Source of the DNA: Apostichopus japonicus
Lineage: Eukaryota > Echinodermata > Holothuroidea > Aspidochirotida > Stichopodidae
NCBI RefSeq assembly: GCF_037975245.1
Contig: NC_092571.1
Coordinates: 14,133,417-14,197,416 of the forward strand
DNA: 64,000 bases
Direction: 5' to 3'
Shown: piece after piece, positions 22,166 to 33,942 of the stretch
Position numbering within the stretch: the stretch's first letter is position 1
Layout of the letters: each line of letters begins with the position of its first letter
Program-made: the position numbers and the translations under genes
Notes under the pieces: generated by a model
Seen by the model: only the letters and a program-made list of their open reading frames with translations
What the model was told of the DNA's origin: nothing
Databases searched by the model: none

Positions 22166-24911
22166 CAGTTAGACTGTTGTATTCCAGTTGTAAGTTAAGG
22201 ATTCAAAACCAACATTCATAGACGGACGGTGGATAATGTAACTTCACAAGAAAAGGTGACGTTTTATCCTAAAATTTCAGTAGATACATTAATTTTGGAA
22301 GAAATATTTGCTGATCTTGAATATTTAAAGGTTATGTCTGGACAGGGAAAGTTACATTCTACAAACCTTTGGTCTGACATTTGGTAAAATGCAGATAGCA
22401 TTTCAGAAAAGCAAAATGGAACACTTCAAAACTCTTGACTTTATATTAAAATTAAAATTTTACCTATTCAACCTAATCAACCACATTGTTAATAGAATTT
22501 AAATAATTAATGACATTGAAAAACTTAACTAAATTAAACTTCAACATTTACTTTAAGCTGAAATATATATGTGATCGCCTCTTATTTATGATTTCAAAAA
22601 TGTTAATATTATCAAATAAATCACTATTTGTTAAATATCATGTAATAACAGCAACTGTTGTTCGGTTTGTGAAGTAGTCGATGACCTATCAAGAGAAGAA
22701 GTTATATTTAGCGACAATGAATCAAGTTAGGGATTGGATGAAGTATGTATTCATATATTTCGTTCATGGAAAAGTACAATACTTTCTTCCTACGCATAAT
22801 GGTTTAAGTTTTCAAAAGCATTTGACAGTCAATGCGAAACTCGCAATGGTATAAACTTACTAATGTGTTTGTTACATCTTTCGTAACTGCCGAGCTGTCT
22901 GAAATGTGTTAAAAAGAATCCCTACAAAGAAAAAATTCTATAAATCCGAGACAGTTGCCAACCACTTAACTTATTAAAAAGAGAATAATAATATAACAGT
23001 GTGTTTTGTTTCGTTCTTGTACATTGTTAGATATTGAAGGATTCAAAAAACAAAACAATGAATGAAGTGATTTCATCCACGAATCAAAGCAACTATTCAA
23101 CTCACTAGCCTGTATGCAGGAAATACAGAAGAGAAATTACACTTCTAGGTTTTACTTTCACAATTGAAAGCAAGGTAAGTTGTTTAAAGTGTCAATTACA
23201 GTTTCTCGCGATCGATTTTAATAAGCATTCTTTATAATAACTTTCTATAGTTTATATTAACTTTATTAACTTTGTATTAAATTGTGTAGATGCTTTTCAA
23301 ATGCCATAACAAATGAATACGTCTTTCGTTACACAACAATTTGACGCTCTCTTTGCATTCAGGGTTATAGGGTTAATGGGTTAAGAATCTTGATGTGATG
23401 AATGTATTTATTGATCGTTATAGCATTAAACTTATATTCATGACACAAAATAAAAGTTATAAGAAATAAATGGCAAATGATATTTTTTTTGGCCCCAAAA
23501 AAATACACAACAACATGCCTTACCTAAATATGGTAAAACTTGTCCTTCAAAAGTTTGAAAAAATCCCTTTGTTTCTGTGGAAACCTTGTATTTTTTTAAA
23601 ATTGTGCCAGCAATTAGTATGGTAAAAATAAATCTACCATATACTTGTTAATATTACACTCATGAATGTTACAGCAATAAAATATGCGAACACTGAACTA
23701 GAAACTTTCATTAAGAATGTTGATTTTTTGTTTTCTTTAGTATTCCAAAAGAGGTATTATAATTTTACAACGAAATGAAAGGATTTCATTTGTATTCCAT
23801 AGTCTGCGAATACCCGAATTGTCCTTAAATAAGTGTTACCATGATCACAAACAGCTGTTAGCTCTTTATTGAAATCTGTCCATAACAATAACTGTTTTAA
23901 AGCGTCACATTTGTTTCTGCATCTTCGAATTAAGCTCTGCTGCCCTCTTCTCTCACGTTGACAGCAGCAAGTGTGTACCAGTTAATCATTTCCCTGTGTA
24001 TTATTGTAGACTGTAGAGATAGAGAAGGTGTAGGTATGGTTTCAATATGTCCGAAAATGTAACGGTCTTCCTATGTTTGACGATTTTTTTTTTCATTAAG
24101 TGCAACATCGAATACTTTTTGTTGAACAATTTGAACAACCTTTAACTTTAGTCTCAATTAATGTTATGAAAGGAAGACAAACATCGATTCTTTAGAGCAA
24201 CCACTGTTTTGTAATGTTTGCTATTTTGTCTACATTTTGGCTGATAACCCTGATTGGTTGAGTGTCCTTTAAAAGGTTTAGAATGTTCCAAAAGATTGAG
24301 TGCATCACAAGAGAGACTTTGAGGTGAAAAGGGGAGAAAGCAGCAAATTCCAGGTCTAATCCTAACATCGCCCATGTCACATGGGCGGATTTATTATTTT
24401 TAAATTTCCAGAAAATCTGAAAGGAAATATCTGAAAGGTAAAAAGGTTCTACATTTTGGGGTTTTACGTACTATTTGTATGCTAGGCAAACTATCGGCAT
24501 TGACAACTACACTGTCAATGAATACTTCGAGAACGCCACCAAATTGCTCGAAAATTCATAGTAGCTCGACTGTACGAAGTACGTTCTTCGCCACAAGGAC
24601 ACTACGAAAAGGGTTCAAGTGAGAGGTGAAATTGTGTAAAGAAATACCAAATTGTTCCTAAATGTTTTAATAGATATTGCCTTTTGAGATATTCTCATTA
24701 GTATTATTGCTTTATAATATGAGTTATAGCAAATTATTGCGCATATCTAAACGAAATTTGTAAGGCTAACAGCAGGATTTGGAGGTGGGCTGATTTTTTT
24801 TTTAACGGTTGGCTCAGTAAAGGGATATAGTGGAGCAGTTCTTTTAATTACTTGTTAAGTAATATTAGAGATATATCGCTTTTCACTTAACAAGCTGCAA
24901 TGACTGCATGA
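22166..24911. other. Gene-free stretch with paralogous fragments
   Basis: No intact gene. 22180-22260 resembles the Ig V-exon relics (GTTGTAAGTTAAGGATTC). 22660-22900 pairs with 33440-33700, and 23095-23700 pairs with 4735-5140 plus 6815-6950. The remainder to 24911 is AT-rich sequence in which I recognise nothing. Confidence 0.45.
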
Positions 24912-24929
24912 ACTACATTGACGAAAGCT

Positions 24930-25044
24930 TGGGCGTGTTTGCTTTCTTGGCTCGCGTGACTTGATTTTTCTTTGTCCGAGCGGTCTGGTTGGATAGTGCA
25001 GTTTGGACGTTTTGGTTCCCGCAGGGCGGATCACGTAAAAAGCA
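24930..25044 (+). mobile_element. Severely 5'-truncated Tx1-like insertion (3' UTR only)
   Basis: About 115 bp match the 3' UTR of the Tx1-like LINEs, from GGGCGTGTTTGC to TCACGTAAAAAGCAC. Imperfect target-site duplications flank it (ACTACATTGACGAAAGCTT before, ACTACATTACTGCAAGCTTT after). The 3'-terminal hairpin region is partly kept. Confidence 0.75.
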
Positions 25045-25780
25045 CTACATTACTGCAAGCTTTGTATAATATATACCCACACACGTTGTCATTGAAAACT
25101 GCTATAACTCGATAATATAAAACCGTTCGTTAAGAAATATTCTTCATGATATGTACCCTGCATCGTTGCCATCTACCATATGTCTGCTCTCGGCTGTCTA
25201 CAAATTCAGTTTCATAAGCTGCAACATATCAATCGAAAATGTTTTGTTTGCATTGTTTCTTGCAAGTATGTTCGTTCTAGTTAATAAACATAACAAGTGC
25301 CATCAATATCTACATTCTGAACTGTTTGAAATAAAGTGTAGTAAAACTTTTATATCGCCCCCAATTTTAGAGGGAAATTCATCGCTTGTTTGAAAATGAA
25401 AGCTTTGGTATTTAGGCCCATGAAATGCTGCTTTATACTTTTTGGCCTATTTTAACAGTAACACTTGATGTTATTTCAAAGGTAAATAAAGATAGAAGAC
25501 ATATAAAATATGAAAAAAAAGGTAACACCCTCTGTCTGTCATTGGCTAATTGTATTAGTATATATGTGTTTAAGACATTGTATAAACACGTAGTTAATTC
25601 ACACGTAGTTTCTATCACTACGTGAACAGTTTTTTATTACTAAATGTCTTTTTATAAAGGGATGTTTTTTATATTTCTTTCCTGAATGTTCTTTATACTT
25701 GTTGAGCATCGGGTTATACGGACAGTTACTGTATGCTGTGTGAATGATGTTATTTTCATCCCTCACCTCTTATCCTTTTA

Positions 25781-25915
25781 TGTTTCAGTGGGTGGGCGCA
25801 TTTACTTTTTTGGTTCACTTGACTCCCAAGTTTTGTTTATTGGAATGGGATGGTTGGGTTGTGCCGTTTGGCCGTGACGTTTTGGATCCCGCAGGGCGGG
25901 TCACGTGAAAAGCAC
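25781..25915 (+). mobile_element. 5'-truncated Tx1-like insertion (3' UTR only)
   Basis: The sequence from about GGGTGGGCGCATTT to TCACGTGAAAAGCAC matches the LINE 3' end, with CGTGACGTTTTGGATCCCGC and GGCGGG hairpin arms. CTTATCCTTTTA before and CTTATCCTTTA after are the target-site duplications. It is absent from the duplicated copy near 56300. Confidence 0.8.
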
Positions 25916-26056
25916 TTATCCTTTAACGCTTCCCAAGCATCTATCATCAATTTCGGGGTTTTCAGCTCCCATCATTCAAGAATATTTATAATGTCTTAAC
26001 GTTCCTATGTTTTAAACAACATTACTATTTAACATGAGTCACGTCTTCCAGTGTTC

Positions 26057-26245
26057 CTACTCTCTATGAACATTCAAAGTTGGTGAGCTAGTTGAATTAA
26101 CCCTCTCAATTCTTATAATGTCACTTTCTTCCCAACATGTGTTTTCAAGAAAAGCTGCTGTCTCACAGAGATGGTTTCTCATTTGATATGTTCCCGCGTG
26201 CCTCGTAAGCGATATCAAGGTTTCAATTAGGGCTAATCCATATTT
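26057..26245 (-). CDS. Candidate C-terminal exon of unknown family, left duplicate
   Basis: The frame runs from L-I-S-L-T-R-H-A-G-T-Y through N-H-L-C-E-T-A-A-F-L-E-N, W-E-E-S-D-I-I-R-I-E-R and S-S-P-T-L-N-V to a TAG at 26057. The matching sequence at 56430-56610 is alignable but carries a 2-bp deletion that breaks this frame. Either only this copy is coding or neither is. No domain is recognised. It lies 3' of the candidate transmembrane exon on the same strand, so it could be a cytoplasmic tail. Confidence 0.25.
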   Translation of the reverse strand, partial: KYGLALIETLISLTRHAGTYQMRNHLCETAAFLENTCWEESDIIRIERVNSTSSPTLNVHRE

Positions 26246-26409
26246 TTTGAAGGAAAGGGATGGGCCTTGGGTCGTTGAAGCTGCCTCCCATGTACGCAGG
26301 TGGTGTAGACCTCCACTCATGAATCAGCTGCCATGATAACAATATTCATCTGGAACGACATCGAATTTAAACTTGAGCAGGTCTTCTACAGTTCTTGAAG
26401 TAAGCCCAC

Positions 26410-26510
26410 CGATGTCATATCGCCGGTCCCGACAAAGACGATGAATGCTTCAACGAGAAAAAAAAAGGAAAATCATTAACAGTTCGATAAGCAGTAACAT
26501 GATTAATGTT
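26410..26510 (-). CDS. Candidate transmembrane exon, left duplicate
   Basis: On the minus strand a frame reads M-L-L-L-I-E-L-L-M-I-F-L-F-F-L-V-E-A-F-I and then V-F-V-G-T-G-D-M-T-S, before a GTGGGC donor at 26409. An acceptor-like CATCTCGAAG lies at 26511. The duplicate at 57790-57900 keeps the frame and hydrophobicity (L-L-L-I-E-L-L-V-I-F-L then F-F-L-V-E-A-F-I) and has a better donor (GTGAGC). The glutamates within the helix are unusual. It may be a transmembrane exon of a duplicated receptor-like gene whose other exons I cannot identify. Confidence 0.35.
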
Positions 26511-27480
26511 CTTCGAGATGAAACACAATTAGACCGCTGTATGTATCAGTACGAAGTGCTTCTTCATCTCACCCGTTAAATTTCCTTGAATACAAAATTA
26601 ATAATTGTATCTGTTACGCAGTAACGATACACACAACATTGGTAGAGCACAAAAGGTTGCTCGTTACGCATTAATTGAACATGCTGTGGTCTCTCATGTT
26701 CATGAAGTATTTGCAAGTGAGCTGCTCTCGTTTTCTTCTTTGAACACAAATGATATGTTTTTTTAATGATTACGTTATATCATTAAGTATATTGTTCTAA
26801 TGTGGTGTGAATTATAGATGTATTCATTTCCAATGAATAACGTGTATTTCTCTCAATCCGCTAAATGTTACCGATTGCAGGTATGAAAGAAGCGTGTCAT
26901 TATATTGGGCATTGCAGTTATAATTTTCCTGCAGAAATTCTGTGTAATAAAAGTTGTCATTATTTTTAATAGAGCCATAGATTTAGAAGATTAAAAGATA
27001 AGTAATTTGAAGAAACGTTCCAACTTGAAATAGTGGCTTTCCTGGTTAAAAAAAAAGTTATGCAAAATGATGTCAGATTTCCTTTCCGCGATAGCTTTTC
27101 CAAAGCTGTTGTGTATTTCATATCAATGAAGTCATAAGTGACCACAAAAAAAAAAAACAGGTATAATGCTTGCTATTTGTGTTTTAATCTATCAAGGTTT
27201 TATAGTCTGACCTATTTCTAGCACCATAAGTTTACTTTATTTAATACCGTAACAATTCCAGGAAAACAAGGCGTAAGGTTAAGCAAAAAGTGGAGTGCTA
27301 CGGGTGGGTACTAACTTTTTCTATATTCGAACATCTTAGATGTTCCTTATAAGTGCTAAACTGTGCATATCAGATGAGACTTGTTATAATTATACATTAA
27401 ATAAAGTGAGAAGTGTTGAAGGTACCAAACGAGTGTCACGAGGATAGTTTCATAAGGTTCCGAGAAGTGCCCTAAGAGAT

Positions 27481-30185
27481 AGGAAACCTACAGGCAAGGG
27501 AAATTGTGATACGGAGACTAACAAATTGGAACCTCAGTAAGTACCGGGTGAGCGCCACTGCTGATAGAACTCGGGTCATATTTTGGAAAGTTCTTGATAG
27601 TTTATCCTGTTTTCTACAGCATCTCTGTAAATAACGTGCCAACCGGACATCTGCAAAAGAAAAAAATAGTCCGTTACTGGAAAAGTTAATTAGACCTTTA
27701 AACAATGCGGTATATCGAGAGTCGTGCAATAATGGTGTAAAGATGAAGTATTCAAATTAGCTGAACTAATTTAAACAACATTATGATACAATGCATCATG
27801 ATTGACAAATACCAATAAATATATCTAGACCGCAAATACGCTAAATTAAGTACAATTTTTGAAACACAAATACCAAAACGATATATCTAGAACCGTTGAA
27901 AGCAATGTGATGAAACAAACCAAAATAAGCAATGATGATTAACCTATGCTAATAAAAACAATATAGTTAATATTACTTTTTTAAATTTAACATATACGAT
28001 GTACCTCTAAAACACGACATCAGAGTATCCCCAACACCAATAGGAATAGATCCATAACTTCTTAAACACCTACACTATATGTAGAATTATTTGAATGAAA
28101 ACCTAATATTACAATAAGAAACCACTCAAAGGGATATGTACAGAACCGAGGAAAGAAGTAATAGCACATTTGAAATCCTAAAGAATAGTCATAGTAAAAT
28201 CTATCCTAAGGAAAGATCAATACCGTGAAATCTCTTTCAACTTATTGGCTAGTCAAACGATACCAAGGAACGTCTCTTAAAGCAAAATATGATCACAAAT
28301 GCTGATTGATTTTATAAAAAATATTCTTAATTACCAAACGTTTATCTATCAAGCCTACTCAAATACTTAAAATGAAATTTCCAGAACCTTGGAAACATTT
28401 ACAAACCCTTAACTATAATATAGGAAAATACAGCCACAATAAACTAAAACTTGTTATCGTAAAGTGTTAGTATTCTACCATTTGGATCTGTTTTTAAAGA
28501 TATATTAAATGCAATCATTTTCCCTTCTGTGATATCTTGTCATGTGATATACTTAAAACTCAAGATGACTATTGGCTTTTACTTTGTCTCTTGTAATTAA
28601 TGTGACCTTATAGGGAGGGTTGTATACAGAATATATTCGATCATCGTTATGTATCTAACGTAGTTTAAGGACTTGGTTTATTAAAACTTACTATTGAAAG
28701 AAATCCAAGAATGGATAGACGATAAACTCCTCCTTTTTCATTCAAATACCGTGTAGGACAAATTTCTTTTCATTTCTGTCAAAGCTTACAAAACTCAAAA
28801 TCGTTTACATCATTGGCTAAGATCATATGTAGTATTCGTTCTTTTCCCTTTCGAGGGAATGGCGATGCACACCCGACGATGATCACACAGTAACAGTCTC
28901 GATGCAAGGGGACTGGTGCTGAGAGCGGATCAGTTGTTGGTTAGTTTGGTTTCGTGCCCAGGTTCTTTCCTGAGCGACTTTCCTTTAAAAAAAAAAAGCA
29001 TTCACAATTATTAAGCATACTTGACGGCCTATATGAAAGTATAATTATAAAGTCAAAGTTTATGAACTATATGTATGACTATCTGAACCGTTCGCCTGAT
29101 GTATAATTAATACATGCATGGTCTTCACTTGACCTTCTGTATTATGGTGCTTAATATTCATTTCCTTGTTTTTTTTTTGTGACAGCTTTGCAATTGATAT
29201 TTCAATAAGGTATAATTATGAAACTTCTCCGAAAGATTAAGCGTTGTATTACAATTGCAATATTACAATTATTACTTTGTAAAAGCACACAAAGCCAAAC
29301 ATTGTTCAAATCAGCATATATAAACTCTCATGAATAGGTGGTCTCGTTGAACGAATATGACACAGAATCACTTTATACTTTCACTTACCTAGGTATCAAT
29401 AGACTATTGACACTAAGTAGTTTATTACTTTCCCCTCTGTTAATTAATGATCGACATTGTCTTTTTTCTCTATCTCTCATATTCAAGTTAATAGTACACT
29501 CATATGTCAATGACTGGGTGGAATATATGACACTGACGTTCGTTAACATGTGTGTACTTAGTCTAAAGTGCTTCTTCTCTTCAAGCAGATCTAAAGTCCT
29601 ATAAAATTACATCAGAGAGAAGTCTTCAACACACCCAAGTTTCAATCCAAATCAGTATGTGAACAATATTCAGAGGCTTTATTAACGCATGTTTCTCACT
29701 GATCAAAGAAACTAACAAAATTCAAACATACGCGTATCATTTGATACGGGTTAACTGTTTATACGTAAAATCTACCTTTAGTCAATGTTTCATCTGGTAT
29801 AACAGTCTACGGGAATCTTAAATATGAAATGCTATAAGGCAAGGCACGATTCACTTTATACCACTTTACAATGAATATGTTGAACATCCTATTGCCAACG
29901 ATCAGAAGGTTTTATTAACACCCAAGTCCCTTATTTGATATAGTTCGAGAGAGGTGTAGTGATGACTGCTGCTCAACGTAATATGTACTCAAACAGCTTA
30001 TTATTATTAGTATTATTCAATTTATATGATTGTATACTCGTGGACCCCAATACATCCGGCAACAATAAAGAAGATGTGCACTGTACTGTTTTCCCTTAAC
30101 GAGATTGCCACTAGATTCAGTTCAACATATATTCAACTGTTTTTAAGCGTTTCGTTAACTTTCCGCAGACATATTCTGCAATGTC
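27481..30185. other. Gene-free AT-rich stretch
   Basis: No gene recognised apart from the A-tailed short repeat at 28897-28997. The sequence is low-complexity AT-rich DNA with scattered poly(A) and poly(T) runs. Confidence 0.45.
28897..28997 (+). repeat. Short A-tailed dispersed repeat, second copy
   Basis: The start TCTCGATGCAAGGGGACTGG, the middle GAGAGCGGATCA and the segment TTTCGTGCCCAGG match the insertion at 13449-13534 in the same order, and this copy ends in A11. Its length is about 100 nt with the tail. The tail points to a retroposed small RNA. No parent RNA class is recognised. Confidence 0.55.
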
Positions 30186-30189
30186 ACTT

Positions 30190-33080
30190 TTCAATTAACA
30201 GTTTAGGATTGAAAAACCCAAATTCTAGATGAACAATGGACAATCTCCGTTTTTATTACTCTGCTATGGTATTAGTAACGATTGAATCCATGATTCATCA
30301 GAAAAATCTACGGGCAGATATGTCACCGTTAAGGTTAATGTTCGTTGACGTTCAACTCTAATCGTAGTACTAAATAATATTTATATATAAGAAAAATATC
30401 CCACATCCCAAATATCTCACAACCGAAAACAATATTTTCATCTGAAAGTTGGTTCATCTTGACAAACAAATGATGATTCAGTGCCCGCGGATAAAGATGT
30501 TATCAGGAACATTTCGACGAATTATGCCAGATTACAAAATCTCCAACTGCTTTTACACGCTGTATCTTAACTACCGCAAATTTATGTTGCAGTGTCGCGT
30601 TCCTGTAGAATATTTAGGGCTGGAAAACCTCCGTGTGAGTATCTACTTGATATAAATAACGATTGAATCCATATCTGAAAAAAGCATGCCATCGTACACA
30701 AACGTACGGACAGAAATGTCTCCGGTGTGACACAGCTCGGTAACATTCCACTCAAATCTAAGTACATCTATATGATATTTATAGGAAGAAGAAATATCAG
30801 AGAAGGCAACGTCAAATCATAAAACGTCGAATAAGAACAGGTTGACCTGATAGTTGATCCATCTCCACTATAAAAATATCAATCAGTTCCCTTTGGAAAA
30901 CGACGCTAGGAGGAACATTACGAAGAATAAAACAGAAAATGTAAAATCACTACATTGAACGATTTCGTCTCAATAAATATTCAATTGTCTTTAAGCTGTG
31001 CGTTAACGATGTTGCCGCAAGATTTTTTTGCAATGTCCCGTTCCTTTAAAAGATTAGGATTGAACCACCCAAATTCGATTAATTCTAATTTAAGTACTAT
31101 ATAATATTAATATGGAAAGTAAAGCTCATCTCCTACAACCAAAGAACAAACTGTTGATCTGATAGTTGGTCCTCCTTGACAATACAAATATAAACATTTA
31201 TATGGGAAATGTCGCTAGCAGGAACAAAACAAAAACTAAACCAGAAAAATGGAAAATCTGTTCTGATTGTACGCAATATTACGGCCAGATTTGTCTCCGC
31301 TGTGAGTCGTCACCAAGAGTTTGAACACTTAACGAAGTAACATATAATACTTTTATGAAAAGGAAATATTTGTTAAGGCATTCTATAATACACAGATACA
31401 CAATCAGCATGCGGAAAGTTGCGCTAGCAGGAGCATTAAGAAGAGGAATACAGGAAAGGTAAACCATCCATATTGATAGATTTCAGTTCGATGAGTCATC
31501 AAATGTGTTCATGTTGTGCGTTAGTAACATAGAATAAATAATTTTGTCTCATTTTCCACATGAATAGGCTTGAACCACATGAACGTTCGCCTGATATTCT
31601 CCGTGTGAATATCTACTTGTAATAAAGAACGATTGAAGTTATCATCCACATAGAAAGGAACATTTCATTTTTTCACAAAAGTACGAACAGATATATAGCC
31701 GCTCTGTGATATCTCGGTGATGTTCAACTATAATCTAAGTACTTTATAATATTTATGGCAAATCTACATAAAGGCAAATTCTAGTTCAATCTATCTTCGA
31801 CTCCTTTATACAATTGGCGTTCATGGCCACCCACAAATTATTGTTGCAGTGCTGCGTTCCTGTTTAAGGTTTTGGATTGAAAAAAACAAACAATATCATG
31901 ACATTACAGTTGGTAATATCCTTGTGAGTATATACTTGAACAAAATAAAGATTTTACACAGTATCCGTATAGAAAAGTGTATCCCATTGTATATGATTGT
32001 AAGGACATGTCTCCGGCTCAATTCTTGTCTAACTTTACTTTTGTGAAGAAGAAACATCACAGAAGCATAATAATTTCCTACGATCGAATAAGAACAGGTT
32101 GAACTGAAGCTGGTATATCTTGTTAATAAAAATATAACTCAGGAAAACCAGGAGCATGACGGAGAATGAAACAGGAAAAAAAAAGATAATAGGTCACTAC
32201 ATTTGCAAGAAATTACTTCGAAACATGTTAGTTCACATTTAAGATGCGAGTTAAAGCCGTTCCTGCAGACGACTTACTTTGCAATGTCGCCTTCCAGTTA
32301 AAGGTTATGAATGAAAATACCAAATACAATGAATAATCTCCGTTTGTGTCACCGATTGTACGAAACACTTTGGTCAGATTTGTATCCGGAGTTAGTCATC
32401 CCCGTGAGTTCCAACACTAATCCATTGCCGTGACGTTTTGTATCCCGCTTGGCGGGTCACGTAAAAAGCACACTAATCCATTGCAAATACTATATAATAT
32501 TTTTATGAAAGGGAAATATTTTAAATGGCGGAGTGACATCTACAACCAATATTGTTGATATTTAGTAAAGCCATTGACAACAAGTCAAATCAGTATGCGG
32601 CATGGAAGTATGGTAACTATGGTAACTATGTAATCTCCCCTCCAAATCGCACAAAATTTTCGTATTATAGGATTACAAATGTTCGATTGATAATATCAGT
32701 GTAAGTATCTACTTGAATTTATGATTCATGACGGAAAGAGCATCCTATTGTAGACAGAAGGCGGACAGATATGTTCTGGTCTGGGATATATCGTTGTAGT
32801 TAACTCTATAATATTTATACGACAAGGAAATATATTGAAAGACCAAGCTACGCAACAGAAAGACAAGCGAATAACAATATCATGATCCGACAGTTGTTCC
32901 ATCTTGACAATAGAAAATTACAATCATTATTCTTGGAAATTAACGCAATACACGACAATTTCGAGGAATAAAATAGAACATTTTTAATTCCGCGCTGTGA
33001 GTATATTGCATTCTACTGACAATTTTGGGATTGAAAAAAACGAAAATTTATGGAAGAAGGATGGATAATCTAATGAAGTG
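30190..33080 (-). repeat. Array of degenerate V-exon relics, block II
   Basis: About eight decayed units in minus orientation start near 30195, 30605, 31045, 31560, 31860, 32300, 32660 and 33020, with spacing of roughly 300-500 bp. Each runs from the F-S-I-L-coding segment of the V exon, back through the N-F-T-E segment, the Cys-rich N-terminus and the signal peptide, to the 5' flank (TTGTGCGTTA and GCAATGTC landmarks), and then joins the next unit. The D-A-G-T-Y half of the domain is missing from all units. A 42-bp LINE insertion sits in one unit. The array lies just 3' of the transmembrane exon at 33858, as in block I. Confidence 0.6.
32429..32470 (+). mobile_element. 42-bp Tx1-like insertion with 14-bp target-site duplications
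   Basis: The last 42 nt of the LINE (CGTGACGTTTTGTATCCCGC, then TTGGCGGGTCACGTAAAAAGCA) lie between two perfect copies of CACTAATCCATTGC (32415-32428 and 32471-32484). It is an extreme 5' truncation containing only the terminal hairpin and tail. Confidence 0.9.
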
Positions 33081-33857
33081 CCCCCCCCCCCCGCCATCTC
33101 CCACCACTCCTCGCAATTGAGTGACGGTTTGCCTAAGAACAAGAAAACTTACGACAATTTACCCACTATAATTGGATACATGCGTAACAAATTTTGGGTG
33201 AAGTAGTTTCCCAACTTTGAAACCAGGTCAACATTTTTGATTTTAGATTGAAATTAAATTTTACCAATCCTACCATATTGTTAAAAGATGTTAACATTTG
33301 ATGTCATCGTTGAGTTATTGATGTGTTAAATATATTCAATTCAAACAGCTGCTTTAAGCACAGATATCTATTTTATCGCATTTTATTTATAAGATATTAT
33401 ATTTAAAAGAAAATAATACTATATTTAATAGAATGAAATGAAATAGTTGATAGCCTATCAACCGAAAGGTTAAATTTAGAGAAAATGAATCAAATTAGGA
33501 ATTGGAAGAAGTATGTTTTAATATATTTCGTTAAGTACGATACTTTCTATCTCTGCATAAGGTGTCTAAGTTTTCAAACACATTTGGTTCCAGTGGGAAA
33601 CTCGCAATGACGTTAACTTACTTAACATGGGATTTGTATGTTACTCATTTTGTACCTACCTATTTGTCTATACATTTCATATTTATTCTGGATAATCAAC
33701 GCCAAAATACATAAAATAGCAATCTATCATTTATTCCTAATTTAAAGGTTAAAATCGATACGTAGACACAAGGCCTACTATGAATAAAAATATGTGTCTA
33801 GTTTCATTCATACTTGAACTATATGTCTGTCGATCTATAACGTATTACTTTGCTTAC
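33081..33857. other. Gene-free stretch between relic array II and its transmembrane exon
   Basis: A C14 run lies near 33086. 33440-33700 pairs with 22660-22900, and 33655-33850 pairs with 2005-2190. Nothing coding is recognised. Confidence 0.45.
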
Positions 33858-33942
33858 CTGTAGAAATATGCGATGATTATCACAGACAGGACGAGTACTA
33901 CAGCAATTACGATCATCACTAACTTCATTATGTTGTTCGTGT
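33858..33942 (-). CDS. Transmembrane exon of an Ig-superfamily receptor (block II)
   Basis: This 85-bp exon lies between an acceptor (CTCTGCAG) and a donor (GTAAG). It codes for D-T-N-N-I-M-K, then L-V-M-I-V-I-A-V-V-L-V-L-S-V-I-I-I-A and Y-F-Y-R when entered in phase 1. Length, phase and sequence match 2195-2279. The nearest upstream Ig donor on this strand is B2 at 35477, about 1.5 kb away, so it would join B2, or A2 by skipping B2. Conservation of the frame in both copies suggests purifying selection at some time. Confidence 0.7.

Larger units (their letters stand above)
25080..27480. repeat. Left copy of a segmental duplication (paired with 55.4-64.0 kb)
   Basis: Several collinear stretches match the right copy. 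26040-26220 pairs with 56430-56610, 26313-26600 with 57686-57960, and 26640-26980 with 62905-63240 (including CATTTCCAATGAATAACGTG). The left copy contains a Tx1 3' fragment that the right copy lacks. The right copy contains a hAT element and LINE B that the left copy lacks. The repeat is diverged and old. Confidence 0.75.

Noticed and set aside
27472-27729. Minus-strand frame of 85 codons with an acceptor-like TTTTTTTCTTTTGCAG at about 27650
   Set aside because: No known domain, several frames are possible after the acceptor, and the paired region lies beyond the window edge. It could be an exon of the same unknown gene as 26410-26510, but support is too thin.
33086-33105. C-run and repeated short phrases suggesting a CRISPR-like or satellite array
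   Set aside because: No regular repeat-spacer structure. The genome is eukaryotic and the surrounding repeats are V-exon relics.
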